Part shown: piece by piece, positions 55,112-64,000 of the stretch
Numbering within the stretch: position 1 is the stretch's first letter
Layout: each line of letters begins with the position of its first letter
Origin: Macquaria australasica
Lineage: Eukaryota > Chordata > Actinopteri > Centrarchiformes > Percichthyidae
Assembly: GCA_005408345.1 (NCBI GenBank)
Contig: SEMN01000307.1
Location: forward strand, 186,001 to 250,000
Direction: 5' to 3'
DNA: 64,000 nt
Notes under the pieces: generated by a model
Told to the model about the DNA's origin: nothing
Seen by the model: the letters and a program-made list of their open reading frames with translations, nothing else
Database searches by the model: none
Made by a program: the position numbers and the translations under genes

Positions 55112-56178
55112 TACAACCATGCTAGTGGCTCTGCAAACTGTACTTAGGCACAGCTGTGTTTTGAGCTAAAGCACTCCTAAAAGCCAGTTACATACTTTAT
55201 GCATTTGCATGGCCGCAAAGGTCCATGTGACATAAATTTCATCGTCTCTCCATGCTGCGAGGGCATGCATGGACTGTTGGCATGCAGCCCAAAATGTATG
55301 CCTATGTGGACCCTACACACCAACAAACCAGTGTACTATAATCAGAAGTGTGTGTGTGTGTGTGTGTGTGCTTATCCATTATGGATAATATCTGGTTCTT
55401 AAGTCACGGTCACAGTGAAAAATGTTAACACGCTGATGTTTAGCAGGTCATATTACCATGATCACCATCTTAGTTTAGCACGTTATCATGCTAACATTTG
55501 CAAATTAGCAATAAACACAAAGTCCAGCTGAGGATGATGGGAATGTCATTAGTTATGTAGGTATTTGGTCATGAACCAAACTGTTGGACAAATTGAAATT
55601 TTCACCTGATGATGGTGCTAGATGAAAAGTGATTGGATCACCAAAGTTATTACAATTCATCCTGTGGGGAACATGAATGTTTGTAACAAATTTCAAGACA
55701 AACCATCTAGTTAACAAAGATAATCGAAAAAATGGCTCGCACACTGCAAGGCTCCAGTGCTCATAATTTATTACACCAAAGTGAGGTTTTGAGCAGAACT
55801 GCTCTTCTTCAGACAAACCATCCTAGTTAAGACATTTCAGTCTGAACCCCCCCTGTAAACCTGCTGGTAGAATAAATGAAAAAGAAGGGGGTCACCAAAG
55901 TCATGGATTTCAAGGATGGATTGTCTGTGAACCATCGATGGCTATACCAAATTTTGTCCAAATCCACACTGAGATATTTCACAGGGAAAAGTAAAAACTT
56001 TGCCTTCATGGTAGCACTAAATGAAAAGTCAGGGGATCAACAAAGTCAGTAGGATTCATCATCAGGGGACCGTGAATGGCAGTCCATCCGATGAGATATT
56101 TCAGTCTGGACCAAAGTGGTGGACTGACCAACTAACCGACGTTACCATCTAGGACCATGCCGCTAGAGTGGCTGAAAA
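55112..56178 (+). repeat. Dispersed repeat, family B, copy 2 (interrupted)
   Basis: It starts near ACCATGCTAGTGGCTCTGC and continues through GTTTAGCAGGTCATATTACC, ATGCTAACATTTGCAAATTA, AGGTATTTGGTCATGAACCA and GGATCACCAAAGTTATTAC. It ends in TCAGTCTGGACCAAAGTGG and CATGCCGCTAGAGTGGCTGA. A (TG)n lies at 55348-55370. The copy is interrupted by a small retroinsertion at 55713-55810. It corresponds to copy 1 at 14371-14822. Confidence 0.75.
55713..55810 (-). mobile_element. Short retroelement insertion with 17-bp target duplication
   Basis: AGACAAACCATCTAGTT (55696-55712) recurs, with one extra C, at 55811-55828. It flanks about 98 bp that interrupts the family B repeat. On the minus strand the insert reads GAAGAAGAGCAGTTCTGCTC, AAACCTCACTTTGGTGTAAT and GTGTGCGAGCCATTTTTTCG. 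GAAGAAGNGC-type sequence recalls 3' ends of Penelope-like elements. The long duplication and truncation fit target-primed insertion; the family is inference. Confidence 0.7.
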
Positions 56179-56480
56179 CCAACATGAAGGGCCACCATGA
56201 GCCTCTAGACCATCTTGACTGCTCCTTGTCACAGATTCTGAACTATAATAGAGGGATGAACACCATTCTAAAAGATATCCATAATTTGGCGTTTTGATGA
56301 TGGTGGTGGAGAACGCTGATTTAATTTTTGCTCCAAAATCTCCCCTACGTGTTCACTTGTGTTCCGATCTGGTGACTGTTGAGGCCATAGCATATGATTC
56401 ACAGTACATTCACGTTCGTACTCATCAAACCACTCAGTGATCCCTCGTGGCCTGTATGGAAGCATCCGCATTTGTTATGT
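56172..56480 (-). pseudogene. Tc1/mariner transposase C-terminal fossil
   Basis: The minus strand (56271-56471) encodes WFDEYERECTVNHMLWPQQS then PDRNTSEHVGEILEQKL. This matches the Tc1 catalytic C-terminal pattern W-P-QSPD-NP-EH-W-LE, in which the D and the final acidic residue belong to the DDE triad. Here NPIEHLW is altered to NTSEHVG, and a stop follows. Further minus-strand sequence to about 56172 (ATGGTGTTCATCCCTC, GGCTCATGGTGGCCC) matches the usual end of the gene. Dead remnant. Confidence 0.85.
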
Positions 56481-58559
56481 TTCTCCATTAATTTATTCAG
56501 GTTCCACAAGTCACCACAATTTGCACCATATTTAGACCTAAAATTCACAACTGTAATGGGTATCATTTATGAGATACGACTAAATATTTTGAGGTTTGTA
56601 TGGGAACCCAATGGCTCTACTATCTCAAGGTTTTAGGACAGTTAAGCCATATTTAGACTCATGCATTTTCATTGCTATGAATTTGAATCAAGCTTGCAAC
56701 ACTTAGAAGCCCACTGTCATCTTTCCTGCCATTCTCTTAAACATACAATTCTTTAAAAATAACAGCCCTGCTCTTAAAATACTGTCAAAATGTTCAAAAG
56801 CCCCTCTCAACTCTCAAATTTACCTTTGGAGGTTGCACATACACGCCGTCGCACGCTCATTGTGGAGTGGTGATTGAAAGTCTTTGTCAGAATGCTCACG
56901 GCTCTCTCAGTGCTCTCAAATTTACTTTTACAGGTCACACACACACATACAGTTGTGACTGGTGAGAAGTTTGGCTGTAGTTTGGGAGATTTAATGGGAG
57001 GATGCTGGCATTTCAATAAAACACAGGGATGGTTTATGGTTCACCCTGAGCTCAGCCCGGTCACTAAGGAGCCTCATCCTCTCTGGTTATTAATTCTCTC
57101 TCCCAGAACGTATGTGTGTGAGACTTCTTGTCGACTCCCCTCTTCAGCCATTTTGGTTTCTTTTGTACTCTTTCCTCCTCTTTCTCCCTCCTCTGTCTGT
57201 CTGAGATAAAGACATACGAGGACACACCCCTGGAGGGTGCAGTGTGGTTGTGGCAGCCGCAACAAAGAATCTGGAGGTCAAATGTACACCGAAATCCTTC
57301 ACCCCTCTCCCTAGCACTGCAGACACACACACACACACACACAAACACACATGCAGACAGGTCAAACATACAACGCTAGAGTTGGTTACATAAACCAGAT
57401 GGCCGTGGCTGGCATGAAGCAGCTACGACATCTAAGAGTTGTGTGTGTGTGTGTGTGTGTTGTACCATCTCTCCTTGTAAAAACCACCAGGGACCTTGTT
57501 TGTTGTCTGCACCCACAAGGGAAACACTGTCAGCTTTACAACCACACACACACACATACACACAGAAGTTAGAGGATTCTGTTATAAACAAGGTCTGTGT
57601 CTCTGTGTGTGATGGTGTGTGGATTGAACTTTCCCACCTTTGTGCGTGTGTGTGTGTGTTCAGTGTGTGTGTGTGTGTGGTGTCTCAGAGACTATGATGG
57701 GACCTGTAGGGCTTTCAAAGTCTAGCAGATACAACAAAGAACCTGACACTGACTGGCACCATATCACTGATAGGACAAACACACACACACACACACACAG
57801 AGTCATATCACTGGTGCAGCCATCCAAAATGAACCCTTTTGTCTTTTTTTCTCTGGGTTGTTTCTCTCATTCAAGATCACAGGAATATTTGTGTCATTTG
57901 TTATCATTGTGACCTTTGACCTCCTGACTACTGGTTGCTTGTATTGAAGGTGATCTAGGAGATGTTTCTTGTAGATAATAAAAAGAAAAGGGGGGGGGGG
58001 GTAATAAAAAGATAAAGGGGTCAGTGTTAAAGTATTATATTTCTCAAACCGGGTCTTATTCTTATATTTTTTGTAATTTTGGCAATTTACCACCTCTGTT
58101 GTACAGTTATGGGTAATGCGGACTATGTCAAGAACATGACTGATTGTGGTTTGCAAGCCTGCGGCTTTCAAAAAAACTTCTACACTACTTAGTTCAAGCA
58201 TCTGGCACTGATAGTCCATAGCTGTATGGGAAAACCTGTATGTTTTGAATATGGATAACGACGACAGCATTGCAGGTGGTCCAGGTATTTTATTATTCTT
58301 GTTTACTTGTCTTGCAAATTAAGTCTAGAAATATGGTTCAATCATACAGAAAATAAATTGATCAAAATTGCGAATTGTCCCCAAGGCTATTTTCTGACCA
58401 TATTGCCCAGCACTCATTTGAGCCCATAATTTAGCTTGTTTGCATGACAGAAGTAGTCACACATGCACAAAGATCATGTGTGTCTGCAAGCTATCAATTT
58501 GGAAAACTAAAACGACAAAGTCAACACTGTGCAGTTTTCACTGACTGCTCCTATAAGAT
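56481..58559. other. Non-coding sequence, CA/TG-rich in the middle
   Basis: Words around CTCTCAAATTTAC occur twice (near 56811 and 56915), marking a small duplication. 57300-57800 carries alternating CA and TG tracts (listed). A G-run lies near 57992. A 155-codon minus frame (57803-58270) has no domain. No gene. Confidence 0.4.
57323..57799. repeat. Alternating (CA)n and (TG)n tracts
   Basis: CA at 57323-57342, TG at 57440-57461, CA at 57543-57564, TG at 57645-57680 and CA at 57778-57799. Tracts of about 20 bp switch strand about every 100 bp, so neighbouring tracts are mutually complementary and could form hairpins. Many false frames arise here. Confidence 0.9.
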
Positions 58560-58800
58560 AAGAATGAACTCTAATTGTGCCTAATTGCTTATTAATTATC
58601 AAGGAAGTCCGTCTGGCGGACTTTCAATCAAACATTTGGAAAGGGATGACCATGTACACCAGGTCAAAACACTTCTTCCAAGAGTCAAGAGACTACTTTC
58701 GGGCTTGCTTTCAGTCAGACAAGTGTTTAAGATGATTTCTGTTGAAGCTGCGGGAGGCTCGTGCGAGAGAAATCTCATCTTAACCAAAAGTCAATAATAT
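58560..58800. promoter_or_regulatory. Candidate conserved non-coding element
   Basis: CTCTAATTGTGCCTAATTGC and TTATTAATTATCAAGG lie at 58569-58604, followed by GTCCGTCTGGCGGAC (an inverted GTCCG/CGGAC pair near 58607) and TCAATCAAACATTTGG. The complex tail runs to 58800. Both strands are open for 60-70 codons without a recognisable product. It ends about 100 bp before the candidate exon at 58897. Confidence 0.5.
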
Positions 58801-58896
58801 GACATCCAGTAAAAGTATGTAAAAATGTACCTTATTTCCTGTGCATGAATATGTAATTTTCTTTTTCTTTCTGTTTTTTTCCTCTCTCTCTCACAG

Positions 58897-59005
58897 TTTA
58901 TAGAGACATGCAGAGAATGAGCTGGGTCCCAGTAGAGCTGCTTCTTACAACGGGAGGGGGACTCCCAAACCTAATATCCACAACACAGAGCCTCATGCTG
59001 TAAAG
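58897..59005 (+). other. Candidate 109-nt exon, probably non-coding
   Basis: A long pyrimidine tract (58861-58895) ends TCTCACAG|TTTATAG, and the donor is GTAAAG|GTGAGC at 59006. Two frames stop early. The third runs MQRMSWVPVELLLTTGG and on to a TAA three bases before the donor. It is therefore best read as a 5'-UTR or lncRNA exon, or a last-coding exon with a stop close to its end. No homology recognised. Splice context is good; no expression evidence is possible here. Confidence 0.4.
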
Positions 59006-59571
59006 GTGAGCCTCCATATGAAAATATACACTCTTCAATCATTGCTACCATGCATATGATACAGACATAATTTAAAGCAGCTGTATATCACATGGAGAGG
59101 TCACAGCACTTTATTGTTGCAGTGTAAATCTAGTGCAGCTTTATTTGGGCACTATATTTGGACATTAAACTGAGGTCTGGTAACATGTTATATGGTCTGA
59201 TCATCATATACTAAATCGTCACCCCCTCTGTTTCCTGGCATGGTGGTGACCACTGTGTATGTGTGTGTGTTTGTGTGTGTGTGTTTGTGTGTATACTAAA
59301 GTCCCCGATGGGTGACGGCATCGTTCAGCATCGTACAACATAGCCGCTGGGTATGAGTGTGTATGTGTGTGTGTGTGCGTGTGCAACCATGAATGTCAAA
59401 GATCTTTTATCCCCCCCACCCCCACTTCCACCCCCATCCATACACACACACAGACACACATACACTCATAAACACCCACAAAGAAGAATGTCAGGGTGTC
59501 ACGATGAGTGACAGCAACAAGCATGCCGATCCGTTTTGACAGGTCCAGCTTATATCACTGCAAAGGAAGTG

Positions 59572-59616
<45 letters not shown>

Positions 59617-60237
59617 ACATGCAGGCTTGTAAAGATATGAAACAAACATAAAATTAAGTACAGTTCATTTTGAATGTTGATAAAATGGTCAGAGTTGTAA
59701 ACAAATAGTACTTGTAGTAGCAATGATGTAGGTACCATTGCTTATAGTTCATTTAGATCAATCTTGTTGTCATATCAGAATTTGATTACATGTCTGTGAT
59801 TAAATTACTTTGTATATTACACATTGATTGAATGCTCATAATATCCATTCATTTTATATTAGTAGACCACCTGTAGATAAGAACTGGATTACATTTCCTT
59901 GATTAAATCACTTGTATCTTATAATTCCCTGACTTGTAGGTTGTATATAGATTTTACATTATTATTATTGTTATGTTCACCATAAAGAAAATCATTACTG
60001 ATCCAAAAATACATTGATTTCTTTAATAGTGTCCATGTGCCCTTTAGCAAGACACTGAAGCACAAATGGCTCCATATATGTATGTATGAGAAAATGTATT
60101 TCACTTTGGACAATAGCATCTGTTATTTTTACAATAGAGGTTGGGATATGGACCCTGCTTTGGTTAAAGGTTCAAAAGAGAGTTCATGCCATTGAACCAA
60201 CACAGTGACGTAATCATGCAAAGCCATAACATTAGGA
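59006..60237. other. Non-coding sequence with microsatellites
   Basis: TG-rich stretches lie at 59255-59292 and 59353-59384, with (CA)n at 59574-59615. The rest is AT-rich. If 58897-59005 is an exon this would be the start of its downstream intron. Confidence 0.4.
59574..59615. repeat. (CA)n microsatellite
   Basis: About 21 CA units. Confidence 0.95.
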
Positions 60238-60714
60238 CAATGGTGGAAGCAGTATTCAGATGCTTTTCTTCAGTGAAAATAACAATACCACAATGTAAAA
60301 ATACTCCATTACAAGTAAAAGTCCTGCATTCAAAGTAGTAGTATAATCAGCAAAATGTAATTAAAGTAATTTAAGCACAAAAAGTATTCTGCTGAAAAAA
60401 AGGTCACTGTTAAGTGACATTATTATATAAAACATAATTTGTTTGTTAATTCTGATGCATCAATGTGAAAGTAGCATTTTACAGCAGGTGGTGGAGGTGG
60501 AGCTAATATTGACTGTTATACCTGTTACAGGTAGTTTAATCTCAATGAAAGTGCTGTATTTTATAAGATCACGTGTTTTTATGTGAAATCTAAATCTAAA
60601 CAGTAACTAGTAACTATAGCTGTCAAACAAATGTAAAATAAAATAAAATGTAAATACTCAAGTAAAATACAAGTGCCTCAAAGTTACTTTAGTTAGTTAC
60701 TTTTCAACACCTCT
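60238..60714 (+). mobile_element. Dispersed element, family E, copy 2
   Basis: CAATGGTGGAAGCAGTATTC, AATACTCCATTACAAGTAAA, AGTCCTGCATTCAAAGTAG, GGTGGAGGTGGAGCTAATAT, TAACTAGTAACTATAGCTGT and AAATACTCAAGTAAAATACA, ending TTTCAACACCTCT. The right terminus is degraded from an expected TTCCACCACTG. Same family as 33921-34440, opposite orientation. Non-coding. Confidence 0.75.
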
Positions 60715-61315
60715 AAAGGAGTAGTCAGTTAATGTAAGTATTAATAGAAAGCAATATAAAGGTGCTACATGTTTTAACATACACAAATCAACACAAGGTT
60801 AACTGTTGTAACAAACAAACTGGCAGCCTCCATTGTGTTTTTTATTGTGTGCCACCAAATCGAATGTGAATGTGATTCTGCTGCAATGCATTATGGGCAA
60901 AAAGTTGAACAGGAAGCTGTATTTTACAGTGCAAATTGAGCTAAAAATGGCAGATAGTGGAGGAGTGAAGGACTGAAAATATAAAGACGAGGGGGACAAA
61001 TCGTCTTAACTTTAAGTAACACCAGAACTAACAATACAACTGGTGTTTGACAGAGGCTACCAGTAATCTTGACCATTTTCTCATCTGTTTATGGGAATCA
61101 GTCTAAGCAATCATAATTACTTAAAACATAAAATAACCAAAGAGTGCATCTTGCTGCTCCAGCTCATAACAGGATTCTTTCAATAGCAGAATTTCTTGCA
61201 AAAGCTTTTCAATAACTAGTATGTTTGCATCGTATTTCTTTCAATCCAGTTTCACTTCCTGTTGTGGCGCCAATTATACATAAACATCTGCACAAAACCA
61301 AACGGCTGCCCTCCC
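60715..61315. other. Unassigned non-coding sequence
   Basis: No feature recognised. Confidence 0.4.
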
Positions 61316-61725
61316 ATTCCACATCCCTACAGGACGGAGATTAGGAGCTCTTCATAATTGGAAGGATAGCTCTTAACAAGCGCCGCATTCATTTTTCTTT
61401 TCCCCACTGCTAGGTTCCTCCACACGTTCACCTCGCACTCTCCTCATCCCCGTCATTTAGGGAACGCTAATGTGTTAAATGCGAACAACAAAGACAGGAT
61501 GTCTTGCCATTTTCTGCTTCCCCGCTGTTTCCCACATTGCTGTAGCGGCTAAATTAGACCGAGCCAAATGCAGAAAGTGGAGCGGTGAGGCCAGATGTGA
61601 TATTTGTTTTTCACACTGCGGCGTCAGGTAGATGTTAAGAAAAAATAAAAGGAAAATCAGAACGGCTCTCTCATTGGATTTGGGACTCATTTTGATTCGC
61701 TGATGGTGGCCAGCTAATCATTTGA
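61316..61725. promoter_or_regulatory. Candidate conserved non-coding element
   Basis: This is a strong island. It contains GAGATTAGGAGC and CTTCATAATTGG near 61337-61361, GCGCCGCATTCATTTTTC near 61381, GTGTTAAATGCG near 61472, GCGGCTAAATTAGACCG near 61545, TCATTGGATTTGGGAC near 61672 and GCCAGCTAATCATTTGATCC near 61711. Complex, non-repetitive, with dense TAAT/ATTA cores. No exon signals. Confidence 0.5.
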
Positions 61726-61764
61726 TCCTGTTAGAAGAAGTGAAGTGTTTGTGTGTTTGTGTGT

Positions 61765-62030
61765 GATGCTGCCAGGAAAGTTAACAGCCGCTGTAAATAG
61801 GCCGGGGCTCGGTGTCTTGATTTGTGCACATTCGCTGCTGTGTGTTTGTGTGAGTGTGTGAGTGTTTGTGTGTGTGTGTGTGTGTCCTCACTGGCTGTTT
61901 TTTCCTATAAAAGCAATTTGCCCCATGCTCGGGCTAGGCAATGAGCAGATGCTACCATTGTAAATGATGATGCGAGGGGCCATAATAAAGAGTTGATAAA
62001 CACAGAATTACTGCTGGGCCGTGGGCACGC
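61765..62030. promoter_or_regulatory. Candidate conserved non-coding element
   Basis: AACAGCCGCTGTAAATAGGC (about 61783) comes first. After a TG-rich gap follow CCTATAAAAGCAATTTGCCC, GTAAATGATGATGCGAGG and CCATAATAAAGAGTTG, ending CACAGAATTACTGCTGGGCC. Possibly continuous with 61316-61725. CCTATAAAAGC near 61903 is TATA-like, but no start region is evident. Confidence 0.4.
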
Positions 62031-62302
62031 AGAGAGAGGGAGGGGAGGGGAGAGGAGGGGAGGAGGAGGAGAGAGAGAGAGTGAGAGGAAAGGAGGGGTG
62101 AGTTGAGAAGGATAGGGAGAGACAGACACACACACACATACAGTGAGACAGATAGACAATGTAAACAGAGAGGCATAGGCTCCAATAGTGATACATAGGT
62201 AACCTGGTGATGCAGGTAACCGGTTTAATGGTTGACACATATAAACTGGGTTAGAATAAATGGTAAGATCATTTGATCATGGTAAGCCCAGTTCAAATAT
62301 CC
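62031..62302. other. Purine-rich low-complexity stretch and spacer
   Basis: GGA/GA-rich to about 62120, giving Leu/Ser-rich minus frames that are artefacts. Then unassigned sequence. Confidence 0.5.
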
Positions 62303-62951
62303 GGTAACACTTTATAATACAGCCCGCAATCTACAGTGTAATTTCTCGCAATCTACAGTGTAATTGAATCAGTACATATAAAATACTTACCCTTCCTATT
62401 GGTACTAAAATGTAGGTACATCAGAAGAAAAACAGACTATTGGCAAGGGATTAACAACTGGGAATTTTAGAGGAAAGGAGAAATCATTTATGCTGTCAGT
62501 ATTTTTGTACATACTGGGTACCTACAGGGTACAGTACAGAAAAACACAGCTGAACGGTTGACAACTCTGACATCCTGCGGTACCTTTTAAGTAATTATGG
62601 TATAATGTATTTCACAATTGTGATGCGCTACCAAAATGTAATATACCAATGGATGTAGTACAATAAAAACAAATGCTTTTGCCCTTTTCTCATGGCAGTT
62701 GTGACAATCATTTCTTACAGGTGTGCCTTTGGCAGGCAAGCTACACCCACACTCCAGGGATTTATTATGCCCATGGCTTCTACTTCCTTGCATGAGAAGT
62801 CGAGAAATAGGTCTATACTTTGCTGTACCTACATTTGAGTACCAGTAGGAAGCGGCAAGTATTTTATATGTACTGATTCATACAACAAAATAACACTGTA
62901 AATTACGGGCAATTACAGTGTAAATTGTGGGGTGTATTGTTAAGTGTTACC
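62303..62951. mobile_element. Inverted-repeat DNA element with 7-8 bp target duplication
   Basis: The left end GGTAACACTTTATAATACAG and the inverse of the right end GGTAACACTTAACAATACAC start matching arms of about 115-130 bp. The arms share TACAGTGTAATT, AATCAGTACATATAAAATAC and AAATGTAGGTAC words. AAATATC follows the right end (62952-62958) and precedes the left end (62295-62301), with the eighth base differing. The interior of about 400 bp has no transposase frame. GGTAACACTTTATAATA ends are common in fish MITEs. Confidence 0.85.
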
Positions 62952-63661
62952 AAATATCTTTTTCCTTTCCTATTTGGTTTCAGTGTCTACAATTCTCATG
63001 CACTTTACTGGTAGATTTTGATGTCGCCTTAAAAAAACAACATGGCGTCAAGCAATCAGTTGTAGGTAGATGAAGAAACCAAATTTAGCCTTGCAGACAT
63101 GACAGATACACACCAGATAGTTTTCACACTTTTTGTCACCAAGATCTTTGCATTGGGATGTGCAACATGTGTGCTAATGTATAACACATTTAAAAAAATA
63201 AAAATAAAAAAAAACTCCAGACTGCATGGCCGAAATTAATCTGTTACAGTAGGGGACCACAGGGTAAAAATTTGCCTTCTGTACTCTGCATTGTGAATGT
63301 CCTTTGTCCCCTTTGTGTGCCCATTAAATGACCACTCCACTGATTCTACACGATGCAGATCAGTTTACTTGACATGAGGAAGACTACTCAAACAGTTGCA
63401 TGATGTCTTCTGTGGGTCTGGAGGAGTTTTGTCATATCTGACAAAATAACCCCGATAATGTCATCAGACTTGGGCATGAGGCTTAAGATTTTTAACAGAT
63501 AGCCTGTGTTTCAAAATGATGGCATGGAGTTTGAAAATGTGGGCTTTACCAAGCAGGGAGGGACTAATGAAAGAAGCTACTGGTTGCATTATGGGAAATG
63601 TAGTAACTATCCTTTTTGGTGGGTGCATTATTGCCAGAGTATCCCTTTTAAGGTGCCCTGT
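62952..63661. other. Unassigned non-coding sequence
   Basis: No feature recognised; A-rich near 63190-63212. Confidence 0.4.
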
Positions 63662-64000
63662 TGAGTTTTTTTCAATTTTCAATTTCAATTTATTTTATTT
63701 ATATAGCACATTTAAAACAACCGTAGTTGACCAAAGTGCTGCACAATTATAATAAAGAACAGAACAAGAAAAAACAAAGTAATACAAACATTCATATTAA
63801 TTGTGTAAAAACACTGAATGAGACTATCGATCAAACTCTAAAAATAAGATAAAATAAAATAAAAACACAGCCATATTTCAGGTGGTGTTAAAAGCCACCG
63901 AATAAAAATAAGTTTTGAGACGTGAAAACAGTCAAAGACGGGGCTAGCCTGATGTCTATGGGCACCATGTTCCATAATTTGGGGGCCACGACAGAAAATG
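63662..64000 (-). pseudogene. LINE C-terminal end and 3' UTR (L2-like)
   Basis: Reading the minus strand from the right window edge, the frame gives FSVVAPKLWNMVPIDIRL then LTVFTSQNLFLFGGF and a stop near 63893. This is the familiar C-terminal pattern 'VAPKLWNSLP..IR' of teleost LINE ORF2 proteins. The 3' UTR follows, ending in GTGCTATATAAATAAA and an (ATTGAA)-like tail at 63662-63700. The rest of the element lies beyond the window. Confidence 0.8.

Noticed and set aside
57803..58270. 155-codon minus-strand frame
   Set aside because: It crosses a CA tract and a poly-G/poly-C run and has no recognisable motif.
61905..62240. Leu/Ser-rich 111-codon minus frame resembling a membrane protein
   Set aside because: It is the translation of GA/GGA-rich low-complexity DNA.

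Overview
The window looks like nuclear DNA of a teleost fish, probably a spiny-rayed (percomorph) one. It is dense in (CA)n/(TG)n microsatellites. It carries fossils of L2-like and Rex3-like LINEs, hAT and Tc1 elements, and many short terminal-inverted-repeat elements of types I know as common in percomorph genomes. It has no operons, no ribosome-binding sites and no long open frames. The percomorph placement is from memory of repeat families, not from a search.

No intact protein-coding gene is visible. Nearly all open frames fall in microsatellites, transposon remnants or non-coding sequence. Two short stretches have good splice-site context and could be exons on the + strand: 10183-10251 (69 nt, one open frame) and 58897-59005 (109 nt, probably non-coding). 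I cannot name a gene for either. The window is therefore probably a large intron or a gene-poor intergenic region.

Layout. Scattered along the window are about 22 islands of complex, non-repetitive sequence with clustered homeodomain, POU, SOX or NFI-like words. The best are near 3.5, 6.2, 12.5, 15.3, 31.6, 35.1, 36.2, 39.3, 41.0, 58.6 and 61.5 kb. They read like conserved non-coding elements (candidate enhancers) around a developmental regulator. This was judged by eye; no alignment was possible.

Between the islands lie mobile-element remnants. They include an L2-like LINE end at the left edge (1-408), L2-like reverse-transcriptase pieces (6580-7125, minus), a Rex3-like LINE with an exact 12-bp target duplication (28129-28617, minus) and a non-autonomous hAT with an exact 8-bp target duplication (19007-19639) nested inside a palindromic element. 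There are also a Tc1 transposase fossil (56172-56480, minus), a fold-back element (53201-53702), a 649-bp inverted-repeat element with a near-exact 8-bp duplication (62303-62951) and a LINE tail at the right edge (63662-64000, minus). Several families occur two or three times.

The most interesting signals are four ATTAGTATGC-like words at about 50-bp intervals at 35.1-35.3 kb, with a further copy next to an NFI-like site at 36.15 kb; a duplicated island core at 39.3/39.8 kb; a perfect 25-bp-arm palindrome at 9.5 kb; and the two candidate exons. I found no clear evidence of a wholly new biological system.
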